In this document: positions 7,963-16,016 of the stretch, in pieces
Layout: each line of letters begins with the position of its first letter
Numbering within the stretch: position 1 is the stretch's first letter
Assembly: GCA_035638075.1 (NCBI GenBank)
Contig: DASRAU010000034.1
Location: forward strand, 186,001 to 250,000
Direction of reading: 5' to 3'
Origin: DASRAU01 sp035638075
Lineage (GTDB): Bacteria; Acidobacteriota; Polarisedimenticolia; Gp22-AA2
DNA length: 64,000 nt
The notes under the pieces: generated by a model
Seen by the model: only the letters and a program-made list of their open reading frames with translations
Database searches by the model: none
Told to the model about the DNA's origin: nothing
Translations under genes and position numbers: made by a program

Positions 7963-10704
7963 ATGCGCGACGAATTGCGTCCCGATCCCGACGCTCTCCT
8001 GGCGAAGCTGAAGCGGGAGGAGCGCACCTCCGGCCGCGGGCGCCTGCACGTCTTCTTCGGCGCCTCCGCTGGCGTCGGCAAGACCTACGCCATGCTGCAG
8101 GCGGCGCACGATCGCCTGCGCGAGAAGGTCGACGTCGTCGTCGGCCACGTGGACACGCACGGCCGTCCCGAGACCGCCGCCCTGGTCGAGGGGCTTCCGT
8201 CGCTGCCGCCGCGCGAGGCGCCCTATCGCGGCAAGACCGTCCGCGAGTTCGACCTCGACGCGGCCCTGCAGCGCCGGCCGCGCCTGCTGCTGGTGGACGA
8301 GCTGGCGCACACCAACGTCCCCGGCTCCCGGCACGAGCGCCGCTTCCAGGACGTCGAGGAGCTCCTGGCGGCCGGCATCGACGTCTACACCACGCTGAAC
8401 GTGCAGCACCTCGAGAGCCTCAACGACGTGGTCGCGCAGGTGACCGGTGTCGTGGTGCGCGAGACCGTCCCCGACTCGGTGGTGGAATCCGCCGACGAGG
8501 TGGAGCTCATCGATCTCCCTCCGGACGAGCTGCTGGCGCGCCTGCGCGAGGGGAAGGTCTACGTCGCGGACCAGGCCGACCGGGCGCTGTCGGGCTTTTT
8601 CCGCAAGTCGAACCTGATGGCGCTGCGCGAGCTGGCGCTGCGCGCCACGGCGGACCGGGTGGACGAGCAGGTGCAGGTGTACCGCCGGGCGGAGGCGAAG
8701 CAGCGCACCTGGCCGATCACCGAAAAGCTCCTCGTCTGCATCAGCCCGAGCCCGTCGGCCCTGCGCGTGGTGCGCGCCGGGAGGCGCCTCGCCCGCCGCC
8801 TGCGCGCCGACTGGACGGTCCTCTACCTCGAGCAGCCCCGGCACTTCAGCCTCGGACGCCGCGACCGGGACTACGCCGCCCAGGCGATGCGCGCGGCGGA
8901 GACGCTCGGAGGCGAGACGGTCACGCTGGCGGGGCACGACGCGGTGGGGGAGATCCTGCGCTACGCCCGCGACAACAACTTCTCCCGCATCGTCGTCGGC
9001 AAGCCGGGCCGGTTCTGGCGGCTGCGCGACGTCTTCGCCGGGTCGTTCGTGGCGCGCCTGGCGGAGCGCAGCGGCGACATCGACGTCTTCATCGTGCACG
9101 GCGGCCGCGAGAAGGAGGCGGCCCGGCCGCGCGCCCAGGAGCCCGGGCCGCCGCCGATCGACTGGACCCGCTACGGCTGGAGCGCGGCCACGGTCGCCGC
9201 CTGCACCGTCCTCATCGCGCTCCTGCAGGCGGACCTGGGGCTCGCCAACCAGATCATGATCTATCTCGTCGGGGTGGTGTTCGTGGCGCACCGCTGGGGG
9301 CGCGGGCCGTCCATCCTCGCGTCGGTCCTGTCGGTGGCGGTCTTCGATTTCCTCTTCGTGCCGCCTGTCTACACCTTCAACATCTCCGACACCGAATACG
9401 CCGTGACGTTCGTGGTCATGCTGGTCGTGGGCATCCTGATCAGCACCCTGACCGTGCGCGTGCAGGAGGCGGCCGAGATGGCGCGCCAGCGGGAGCGGCG
9501 GACCAGCGCGCTCTACTCCCTGAGCCGCGAGCTGGCCTCGAGCCGCAATCTCGACCCGATGATCGCGGCGGTGCGTCGCCATGTGCTCAACCTGTTCGGC
9601 GCCGAGACGGCGGTCTTCCTGACCCTGGACGACGACGGTCTGGTGCTGCGCGGCGAAGGGGAGGCGCCGTCGTTCGCGAAGGACTCCAAGGAGGCGGCGG
9701 TGGCGCAGTGGGTCCACCAGCATTCGCAGCCGGCGGGCCAGGGGACTGCGACCCTCTCGGGCGCCGCGGCGCTGTACCTCCCGCTGACCGGCAGCCGCGG
9801 GCCGGTGGGCGTCCTGGCCATCCACTTCGGCCCCGGGGCCGGCGACCCCGGCACCGACCAGATGCACCTGCTCGAGGCCTTTGCCAGCCAGACGGCGCTG
9901 GCGCTCGAGCGTGCGCTTCTGGCGCGCGAGGCGCACCGCCAGCGCCTGGCGGTCGAGGGCGAAAAGCTCCGCAACGCCATCCTCGCCGCCGTGTCGCACG
10001 ATTTGCGCACGCCGCTCGCCTCGATCGCCGGGGCCGCCAGCAGCCTGGAAGCGAGCGGCGAGCGCCTCGACCCGCAGGCGCGCCGCGAGCTGGTCCTGAC
10101 CATCCACGAGGAGGCCGACCGCATGGTCCGCCTCGCCAACAACCTGCTGGAGATGGGCCGGCTGCAGTCGGGGACGGTGGCGCTGCGCCGCGACTGGCAG
10201 CCCATCGAGGAGGTGTTCGGGTCGGCGCTGCACGCGCTCGAAGGTCCGATCGGCAGCCGCCGCGTGGACGTGCGCGTCCCGAAGGATCTGCCTTTGGTTT
10301 CATTCGACGAGGTGCTGATCGAGCGAGTGCTGTTCAACCTGCTGGAGAACGCCCTGCGCTACACGCCCGCGGGCAGCCCGCTCGAGATCGCGGCGTCGCC
10401 GCGCGACGGCGAGATCCTGGTGGAGATCCTCGACCGCGGCCCGGGGATCACTCCCGGCGAAGAGGAGCGCATCTTCGAGAAGTTCTTCCGCGGCGAGGCG
10501 GCGCGCGCCGGGCATGGCGCCGGCCTCGGTCTCGCGGTGGCGCGCGCCATCGTGGAGGCGCACGGCGGCCGCATCTGGGTGGAGAACCGCCCCGGCGGCG
10601 GCGCCGCGTTCCGCTTCACGCTGCCGATCCAGGGTGAGCCCCCGGCGGTGACCGACGAGAACGCCGCGGGCGCGCTCGACGCGGCCGGCGGAGGCGCGTC
10701 GTGA
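7963..10704 (+). CDS. kdpD: KdpD, potassium-responsive sensor histidine kinase
   Basis: A 913-residue protein with the complete KdpD layout. The N-terminal KdpD domain carries a Walker A motif (GASAGVGKT, residue about 31) and the region LLVDELAHTNVPGSRH. A USP domain follows at about 250-380, then four membrane helices of DUF4118 (about 405-510), a GAF-like domain (about 530-650), HisKA with the phospho-acceptor in VSHDLRTPLASI (about 675) and a HATPase domain (DRGPGITPGEEE, GHGAGLGLAVA) to about 885. It senses K+ limitation or turgor and phosphorylates KdpE, whose start overlaps its stop as GTGA. Confidence 0.96.
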   Translation: MRDELRPDPDALLAKLKREERTSGRGRLHVFFGASAGVGKTYAMLQAAHDRLREKVDVVVGHVDTHGRPETAALVEGLPSLPPREAPYRGKTVREFDLDAALQRRPRLLLVDELAHTNVPGSRHERRFQDVEELLAAGIDVYTTLNVQHLESLNDVVAQVTGVVVRETVPDSVVESADEVELIDLPPDELLARLREGKVYVADQADRALSGFFRKSNLMALRELALRATADRVDEQVQVYRRAEAKQRTWPITEKLLVCISPSPSALRVVRAGRRLARRLRADWTVLYLEQPRHFSLGRRDRDYAAQAMRAAETLGGETVTLAGHDAVGEILRYARDNNFSRIVVGKPGRFWRLRDVFAGSFVARLAERSGDIDVFIVHGGREKEAARPRAQEPGPPPIDWTRYGWSAATVAACTVLIALLQADLGLANQIMIYLVGVVFVAHRWGRGPSILASVLSVAVFDFLFVPPVYTFNISDTEYAVTFVVMLVVGILISTLTVRVQEAAEMARQRERRTSALYSLSRELASSRNLDPMIAAVRRHVLNLFGAETAVFLTLDDDGLVLRGEGEAPSFAKDSKEAAVAQWVHQHSQPAGQGTATLSGAAALYLPLTGSRGPVGVLAIHFGPGAGDPGTDQMHLLEAFASQTALALERALLAREAHRQRLAVEGEKLRNAILAAVSHDLRTPLASIAGAASSLEASGERLDPQARRELVLTIHEEADRMVRLANNLLEMGRLQSGTVALRRDWQPIEEVFGSALHALEGPIGSRRVDVRVPKDLPLVSFDEVLIERVLFNLLENALRYTPAGSPLEIAASPRDGEILVEILDRGPGITPGEEERIFEKFFRGEAARAGHGAGLGLAVARAIVEAHGGRIWVENRPGGGAAFRFTLPIQGEPPAVTDENAAGALDAAGGGAS

Positions 10705-11438
10705 CCGCTCCGCTCCCCGAGGTGCTCCTGGTGGAAGACGACGCGCAGATCCGCCGCTTCATCCGGGCGACGCTGCCGTCGCACGGGATGCGGCTCCTCG
10801 AGGCCGCGACCGCGAAGGAGGCGCTGGCGCAGGCGGCGACGCGCACTCCCGACGTGGTCCTGCTCGACCTCGGTCTGCCGGACGCCGACGGTCTCGACGT
10901 GATCCGGGGGCTGCGCGAATGGTCGGCGATCCCCATCATCGTCATCTCGGCGCGTGGCCTCGAGCGGGACAAGGTGACGGCGCTCGATGCCGGCGCCGAC
11001 GACTACCTCACCAAGCCGTTCGGGGTCGAGGAGCTGCTGGCCCGGCTGCGGGTCGCGCTGCGCCACCGCCAGGCGGGCCGATCGGGCGCTCCGACGGTCT
11101 TCGCCGGCGGCGGGCTGCAGATCGATCTCGCCGGGCACCTCGTGCGTCTCGACGGTCAGGAGGTGCGTCTGACGCCGACCGAGTTCAAGCTGCTCGCGGT
11201 GCTGGTGCGCCACGCCGGCAAGGTCGTGACCCACCGGCAGCTTCTCCTCGAGGTCTGGGGACCGGGAGCGGCCTCGAACACCCACTACCTGCGCGTCCAG
11301 ATGCACGGCCTGCGGCACAAGCTCGAAGCGGAGCCGGCGCGCCCCAGGCTGCTCCTGACGGAGCCCGGGGTCGGCTACCGGTTGCGTGATGAGCCCGGGC
11401 TCCCGCCCGCGCCAGGCGGCCAGGGATCCGAGGTTTGA
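10701..11438 (+). CDS. kdpE: KdpE, OmpR-family response regulator
   Basis: A 245-residue regulator: receiver domain (VEDDAQIRRF, phospho-acceptor in LLDLGLPDADG, conserved KPFGVEEL) followed from about residue 135 by an OmpR/PhoB winged-helix domain (RLTPTEFKLLAVLVRHAGKV, then RVQMHGLRHKLE and GVGYRL). It should activate the kdp operon; direct repeats with 11-bp period at 1892-1971 are its likely targets. The GTG start is fixed by the four-base overlap with kdpD. Its stop codon lies inside the -35 box of the following gene. Confidence 0.95.
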   Translation: MTAPLPEVLLVEDDAQIRRFIRATLPSHGMRLLEAATAKEALAQAATRTPDVVLLDLGLPDADGLDVIRGLREWSAIPIIVISARGLERDKVTALDAGADDYLTKPFGVEELLARLRVALRHRQAGRSGAPTVFAGGGLQIDLAGHLVRLDGQEVRLTPTEFKLLAVLVRHAGKVVTHRQLLLEVWGPGAASNTHYLRVQMHGLRHKLEAEPARPRLLLTEPGVGYRLRDEPGLPPAPGGQGSEV

Positions 11439-11464
11439 CTTGGCCGCGGGGGGGCCGGTAACGT
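11435..11464 (+). promoter_or_regulatory. Sigma-70 type promoter of the TPR/S41 gene
   Basis: TTGACT (11435-11440), an 18-bp spacer and TAACGT (11459-11464). The -35 box overlaps the kdpE stop codon. The GTG start follows the -10 box by only 10 nt with no Shine-Dalgarno in between, so the mRNA should be leaderless or nearly so. Confidence 0.65.
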
Positions 11465-11474
11465 TGCGCCCCTC

Positions 11475-14234
11475 GTGCCTTTCCGCCGACTTCCTCCGGT
11501 CCTTCTCCTGCTCGTCGCCGCCGGGCACGGCCTGAACCCGACCATTCCGCGCGCCTGGGCGCGGGCCGCTGAGCCGACGCAGGAAGAGCCGGCAGGTCCC
11601 GACCCTGTCCAGGCGCGACAGAATGCCGCGATCCAGGCCGCGGTGAATAATCTCGTCCAGGAGGGGAACAAGCACCGCCAGGAGGGACGTCTGCCGGCAG
11701 CCCTCGACTCGTATCGATCCGCAGCCAGCCTCGACCCGTCGCGCTACGAGATCCGCATCCTGGTCGCGGACACGCTGCGCCGCCTCGGGCGCGCCAACGA
11801 CGCGGTCCAGTGGTATCGCAAGGCGACCGCCCTCGCTCCGAACCGCGCCGAGGGCTACACCGGCCAGGCCATCCTCAAGCGCGCGGAGTACGACTACGAC
11901 GGTGCGGCCGCGCTCCTCCTGCCGGCGCTCGACAAGGCGGGGGGCGCCGACCGCGCCGACCTCCTGGTGACGCTGGGGGAGACGCGCCGCCGCCAGGGAT
12001 CGGCGACCGAGGCCAAAGCCCGCTTCGAGGAGGCGATCGCCCTCGACCCGACGAATGCCAGCGCGCATGCCGGGCTGGCGCGGCTGGCGGAGGAGCGCGG
12101 CGACCTCGACGCCGCCATCGCCTCGTGGGATCGCTTCCGCGCCCTCGAGCCGGACGACCTGCCGTCGGTCCAGAGGCGCCAGGAGCTGGTCGAGATGCGC
12201 GCCGTCATCACCGCCCTCGCCGACGCGGCGAAGAAGTCGGGGACGGGGACCGGGGCGGGGGAGATCTGGTCGGAGCTCGGGCGCCTGCGCGCCATCGCCG
12301 GCGACGGCGCGGGCGCCGCCGAGGCTTACCGCGCGGTGCTCAAGCGCGCCCCGAAAGACGTCGACACCCGCCGCGGCCTGGCGCTGGCGCTCGAAGCCTC
12401 GGGCGACACCGGAGAGGCCGCGGTCGAATTCCGGCGCCTGCTCGAGGTCGCGCCCACCGACGCCACCGCGCTCTACCATCTGGCGGCGCTGGCCCGCCGG
12501 CGCGGCGACGCGACAGCCGAGGAGGCGGCGTGGAGCACGCTCGTGCAGCGTCGGCCCGACGATCTGTACGCCGCGCGGGCGCTCTGCGCCTTCGTCGAGC
12601 GCCAGGGGACCGGCGCCCGCGATCGGGCGCTCGCCGCCGTCCCTCCGGGGCTTGCGGGGCTGCGGCGACGGGCGCTCCTGCTCGCCTCCGCCGAGGCGTG
12701 GCCCGAAGTGGAGGCGGCTCTCGACGCGGCGCTGCGCCTCGACGCCACCGATCCGTGGACGCTCGACGTCCTGTCCGATCTGCTGGCGCGCCGTCCGGAG
12801 ATGCTGGCGCACCTCGCCGCCGGGGTGCAGAAGGAGCTGCAGGCGGGAGGCGGTGCCGACCCCACCGCGGCTCTCCTTGTTCTGGCGCGCTGCCACCTGC
12901 TCGCCGGACACCAGCAGGAGGCACGCCTGATCCTCGAGCGGGTGGCGCAGGCGCGGCCGACGCTCTCCGTCGCCCGCTCGGCGCTGGCGGAGACGCTGCA
13001 GGGCCCGGCACGGGATCCGCAGAGCGCCGTCGCCGCCCTGGAGAAGGCGATCGAGCTCGACCCGTCGCGGCCGGCGCCGCACGTCGACCTGGGCCTGCTC
13101 CTGCTGCGGTCGCGCCGGCCGAAGGAGGCCGAGACGGCGGCGCGGCGCGGGCTCGAGAAACACCCGGGGTCGGCCCCCCTGCTGTCGCTCCTCGCCGCCG
13201 CGCGGGCCGACCAGGGCGACGCGGAAGGCGCGGCGCGGCAGTACGCGCTGGCGCTCCTCGCCGATCCGGCGGACAACTTCCATCTCGCGCGCGGCCAGAC
13301 GCCGGGCCTCCTCGCTTCGCTCGGGCGCACCTTCGAGGCGCGCCGGGCGCTGCGCGGCACGCTCCCGGAGCTGGGCGATCTCGAGTACCTCGAGGCCTGG
13401 TCCTTCGCGCGCGATTCGTTCCGCGATCGTGCGAAGCTCGGGCCGGACTACGACACGGCGCGGGCGCGCTTCCGCGATCTCGACGGCACCCCCGCGGCGG
13501 CGCACCGCGCCATCGCGGTCCTGCTGCAGACGCTCGGCGACCCGTACACGCGCCTGCGCGACCCGGAGGAGACCGCCGCCGTGTGGCTGACGCGGCACCA
13601 GGGGACCGCCGCCGGGCGCGACTCGCTCGGGCGCAACGTTCCCGGGGGGGCCACGGTCACGACGGGCGATCTCCCCGGAAACCTCGGCTATGTGCAGATC
13701 GCCAACTTCACCGATCCGAACGCCGTGCGCGAGCTGCGGAAGGCGCTCGCGGCGCTCGGCGACAAGAGCGGCATCGTCCTCGACCTGCGCGGCAACACCG
13801 GCGGGCTCACGAAGTCCGCCGACGAGGCCGCCGACCTGCTGATCGGTCCGGGCGCCGACGTCGGATCGGAGAGCGGCCCCGAAGGAACGGCCGAGCGAAT
13901 CACCGGAGGGGAGGGAGCCGCGACCCGGCAGCCTTTGACCGTGCTCGTGGACGGCCAGACGGCGAGCGCCGCCGAACGGCTCGCCGGCAGCCTCGGCGCC
14001 GCCGGGCGCGCCGAGATCGTGGGCGACCCGACGTACGGCAAGGGACTCTTCCAGACGTCGCGCGTTCTTCCGGGGGGCTACATGGTCCTGGTCTCCACCG
14101 GAGAGACGCTCGATCGCGACGGCTCCCCGATGCAGGGACGCGGCGTGCGCGTCAATCGCGCCCCGGGTCCGGTGGCGCCCGACGCTGCTCCGGACAAGCC
14201 CGCGACCCCGGCGGATCCGCCGCCGCATCGATGA
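11475..14234 (+). CDS. TPR-repeat protein with C-terminal S41 (tail-specific) protease domain
   Basis: A 919-residue exported protein. A hydrophobic signal (PPVLLLLVAAGHG) is followed by many TPR repeats from about residue 50 to 640. The last third is an S41 fold: a DPYTRL motif (about 692), NLGYVQIANF, VLDLRGNTGG, the nucleophile Ser in GQTASAAE (about 830) and the general-base Lys in YGKGLF (about 855). The Ser-Lys spacing of 25 matches that of E. coli Tsp/Prc. No clear PDZ domain separates DPYTRL from the protease core. The TPRs may recruit substrates or partners in the periplasm. It overlaps the following GNAT gene as ATGA and has its own promoter over the kdpE stop. Confidence 0.85.
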   Translation: MPFRRLPPVLLLLVAAGHGLNPTIPRAWARAAEPTQEEPAGPDPVQARQNAAIQAAVNNLVQEGNKHRQEGRLPAALDSYRSAASLDPSRYEIRILVADTLRRLGRANDAVQWYRKATALAPNRAEGYTGQAILKRAEYDYDGAAALLLPALDKAGGADRADLLVTLGETRRRQGSATEAKARFEEAIALDPTNASAHAGLARLAEERGDLDAAIASWDRFRALEPDDLPSVQRRQELVEMRAVITALADAAKKSGTGTGAGEIWSELGRLRAIAGDGAGAAEAYRAVLKRAPKDVDTRRGLALALEASGDTGEAAVEFRRLLEVAPTDATALYHLAALARRRGDATAEEAAWSTLVQRRPDDLYAARALCAFVERQGTGARDRALAAVPPGLAGLRRRALLLASAEAWPEVEAALDAALRLDATDPWTLDVLSDLLARRPEMLAHLAAGVQKELQAGGGADPTAALLVLARCHLLAGHQQEARLILERVAQARPTLSVARSALAETLQGPARDPQSAVAALEKAIELDPSRPAPHVDLGLLLLRSRRPKEAETAARRGLEKHPGSAPLLSLLAAARADQGDAEGAARQYALALLADPADNFHLARGQTPGLLASLGRTFEARRALRGTLPELGDLEYLEAWSFARDSFRDRAKLGPDYDTARARFRDLDGTPAAAHRAIAVLLQTLGDPYTRLRDPEETAAVWLTRHQGTAAGRDSLGRNVPGGATVTTGDLPGNLGYVQIANFTDPNAVRELRKALAALGDKSGIVLDLRGNTGGLTKSADEAADLLIGPGADVGSESGPEGTAERITGGEGAATRQPLTVLVDGQTASAAERLAGSLGAAGRAEIVGDPTYGKGLFQTSRVLPGGYMVLVSTGETLDRDGSPMQGRGVRVNRAPGPVAPDAAPDKPATPADPPPHR

Positions 14235-14713
14235 AGAAGACGGGACCGAAGGGCATCCGGGTGCGGGCGGCGCGCCCGGCCGAGCGCCGGCTCGTGCTCG
14301 ACCTCGTCGAGCGGCTCCTCGCCGAGCTGGGAGAGGAAGGGGACGAGACAGGGCTCCTTCCCAAGCAAACGCTCGCCGCGTCCTGGGGACGGCGGGGACC
14401 TCTGGTCGCGGCCTTCCTCGCCTTCGACTCGAGCGGCCGCGCCATCGGCGTGACGACGCTGTCGGAATCGTGGGCGGCCTATGCCGGCGGCGCCTACGGC
14501 ATCGTCAACGAGATGTACGTGGCGCCCGAGCACCGATCGCGGCGCGTGGGCGCGGCGCTGATCGCGGCGGTGCGCGAGCACGGGCGGAGCCGCGGCTGGC
14601 GGCGCATCGACGTCACCGCGCCCGAATCGCCGCGCTGGGACCGCTCGCGCCGCTTCTACGAGAACCTCGGGTTCGTCTTCACGGGACCGAAGCTCAAGCT
14701 CCTGCTCGTGTAA
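14231..14713 (+). CDS. GNAT-family N-acetyltransferase
   Basis: A 160-residue protein with a GNAT fold: N-terminal strand RVRAARPAERRLV, a central NEMYVAPEHRSRRVGAALI segment containing the acetyl-CoA pyrophosphate-binding R/Q-x-x-G-x-G/A pattern (RRVGAAL), and a C-terminal RFYENLGFVFTG strand typical of the family. It transfers an acetyl group from acetyl-CoA to an amine; the substrate is not predictable. The ATG overlaps the stop of the S41 gene (ATGA), so the two are probably translated together. The stop codon forms part of a -10-like box for the next gene. Confidence 0.88.
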   Translation: MKKTGPKGIRVRAARPAERRLVLDLVERLLAELGEEGDETGLLPKQTLAASWGRRGPLVAAFLAFDSSGRAIGVTTLSESWAAYAGGAYGIVNEMYVAPEHRSRRVGAALIAAVREHGRSRGWRRIDVTAPESPRWDRSRRFYENLGFVFTGPKLKLLLV

Positions 14714-14716
14714 GAT
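14711..14716 (+). promoter_or_regulatory. -10-like box TAAGAT before the antiporter gene
   Basis: TAAGATCC overlaps the GNAT stop codon and lies 9 nt before the next ATG. No Shine-Dalgarno is present in the gap, which fits leaderless initiation. I see no good -35 box. Confidence 0.4.
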
Positions 14717-14725
14717 CCCCGCCCG

Positions 14726-15952
14726 ATGCAACCGCCGACCCTCCCGACGGTTCCACCACGCCGCAAACGCTCGCTTCCGCTTCTCGCCGCCATCTCCCCG
14801 GAGGCGATGGAGGCCGCGAAGAACCAGGGAATCCTGGCGCACCTGTGGCCGGCGCCGGCGGTCGTCTTCTCCGCGTTTCTCATCGCCTGGGGAGCCGAGT
14901 GCGCGCAGTTCTGGGTGTCGCGCGGCATGGCGCTCGCCATCCTGGCGTGGCTGCAGGCGCTGCCGGAGTTCGCGGTCGAGGCGGCGATCGCCTGGTCGCA
15001 GCAGATCCACTTCATGACCGCCAACTTCACCGGCTCCCTGCGCCTCCTGGTCGGGCTCGGGTGGCCGCTGATCTTCTCGGTGGCGGCGTTCGGCTCGTGG
15101 CGGCGCGAAAAGCGCCTGCTGCGCGAAATCCGGCTCGATCCGGAGAACGCCATCGAGGTGTTCGCGCTGGGGCTGCCGATCCTCTATTTCCTCTTCATCT
15201 GGGCGAAGGCGTCCCTCACCCTCATCGACGCGGTGGTCCTGCTGGCGATCTACGGCTTCTATCTCTGGGCTCTCAAGATCGTCCCGCCGCGCTCCGAAGA
15301 GCACGTGGAGGACCTCGAAGCGGTGCCGCGGCGCATCATGAAGCTGCCGAAGAAGACGCAGGGCTTCGTGATCCTCGGGCTGTTCATCGCCGGGGGGCTT
15401 TTGCTCGCGTTCTCCGCCCATCCGTTCCTCGTCAGCATGCTGCACTTCGCCGTCACGCTGGGGATCTCGCAGTACCTGTTCATCCAGTGGGTCGCCCCGT
15501 TCCTGTCCGAGTTCCCGGAGAAGCTCTCGGCCATGTACTGGGCGCGGCAGCCGGGCAAGGCCGCGATGGCCCTGATGAACATGGTCTCGGCCAACATCAA
15601 CCAGTGGACCATGCTGGCGGCGATGATCCCGATGGTGTACAGCATGAGCCGCGGGGAGCTGTCGTCCGTTCCGTTCGACGAGCACCAGCGGGCGGAGATT
15701 CTCCTGACCATCGCCCAGTCCCTCCTGGGGATGCTGCTCCTGATGAACATGTCGTTCCACCTCGTCGAGGCGGGAGGAATCTTCCTGCTCTGGTTCGCGC
15801 AGTTCGTCCGCCCCGGCATGCACGTCCCGGTCACCCTCATCTACTTCGCCTGGTCGGCCTGCGAGCTGGTCATGATGCTCGCGGTGCGGCGGCGGGTGGA
15901 GGCGTGGCACGCCCTCTCCCGGACCTGGCGGGAGCACGCCCGACGCGGCTGA
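14726..15952 (+). CDS. Cation/calcium antiporter-like membrane protein (CaCA type)
   Basis: A 408-residue polytopic membrane protein with about ten to eleven helices. Two alpha-repeat-like segments are visible: ALPEFAVEAAIAW with TANFTGS (about residues 80-110) and SEFPEKLSAMYWAR with NMVSANINQWT (about 262-293). They carry the acidic and Asn/Ser residues expected in the Na+/Ca2+ exchanger superfamily and sit in inverted halves joined by a cytoplasmic loop (ALKIVPPRSEEHVEDLE). The likely role is exchange of Na+ or H+ for Ca2+ or another cation. The start follows a TAAGAT box with no Shine-Dalgarno. An unassigned transporter family is the main alternative. Confidence 0.65.
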   Translation: MQPPTLPTVPPRRKRSLPLLAAISPEAMEAAKNQGILAHLWPAPAVVFSAFLIAWGAECAQFWVSRGMALAILAWLQALPEFAVEAAIAWSQQIHFMTANFTGSLRLLVGLGWPLIFSVAAFGSWRREKRLLREIRLDPENAIEVFALGLPILYFLFIWAKASLTLIDAVVLLAIYGFYLWALKIVPPRSEEHVEDLEAVPRRIMKLPKKTQGFVILGLFIAGGLLLAFSAHPFLVSMLHFAVTLGISQYLFIQWVAPFLSEFPEKLSAMYWARQPGKAAMALMNMVSANINQWTMLAAMIPMVYSMSRGELSSVPFDEHQRAEILLTIAQSLLGMLLLMNMSFHLVEAGGIFLLWFAQFVRPGMHVPVTLIYFAWSACELVMMLAVRRRVEAWHALSRTWREHARRG

Positions 15953-15963
15953 CGCCGCCGCGT
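15943..15963 (+). terminator. Possible terminator hairpin after the antiporter gene
   Basis: ACGCGGC and GCCGCGT form a perfect 7-bp stem with a 7-nt loop spanning the stop codon. There is no clean T-run after it, only a pyrimidine-rich stretch, so it may also act as a weak attenuator. Confidence 0.3.
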
Positions 15964-16016
15964 TATCCTGTTCCGTTTCTTCGGGCTTTTCCTTCTTCGG
16001 AGCGACCGGTCCCGAC

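Noticed and set aside
5386..14228. Two very long open frames on the minus strand (5386-10233 and 10359-14228) opposite the kdp and TPR genes.
   Set aside because: They are shadows of GC-rich coding DNA. The translations are low-complexity, rich in Arg, His, Gln and Glu, lack any domain, and lie opposite clearly recognised kdpB, kdpD, kdpE and S41 genes.
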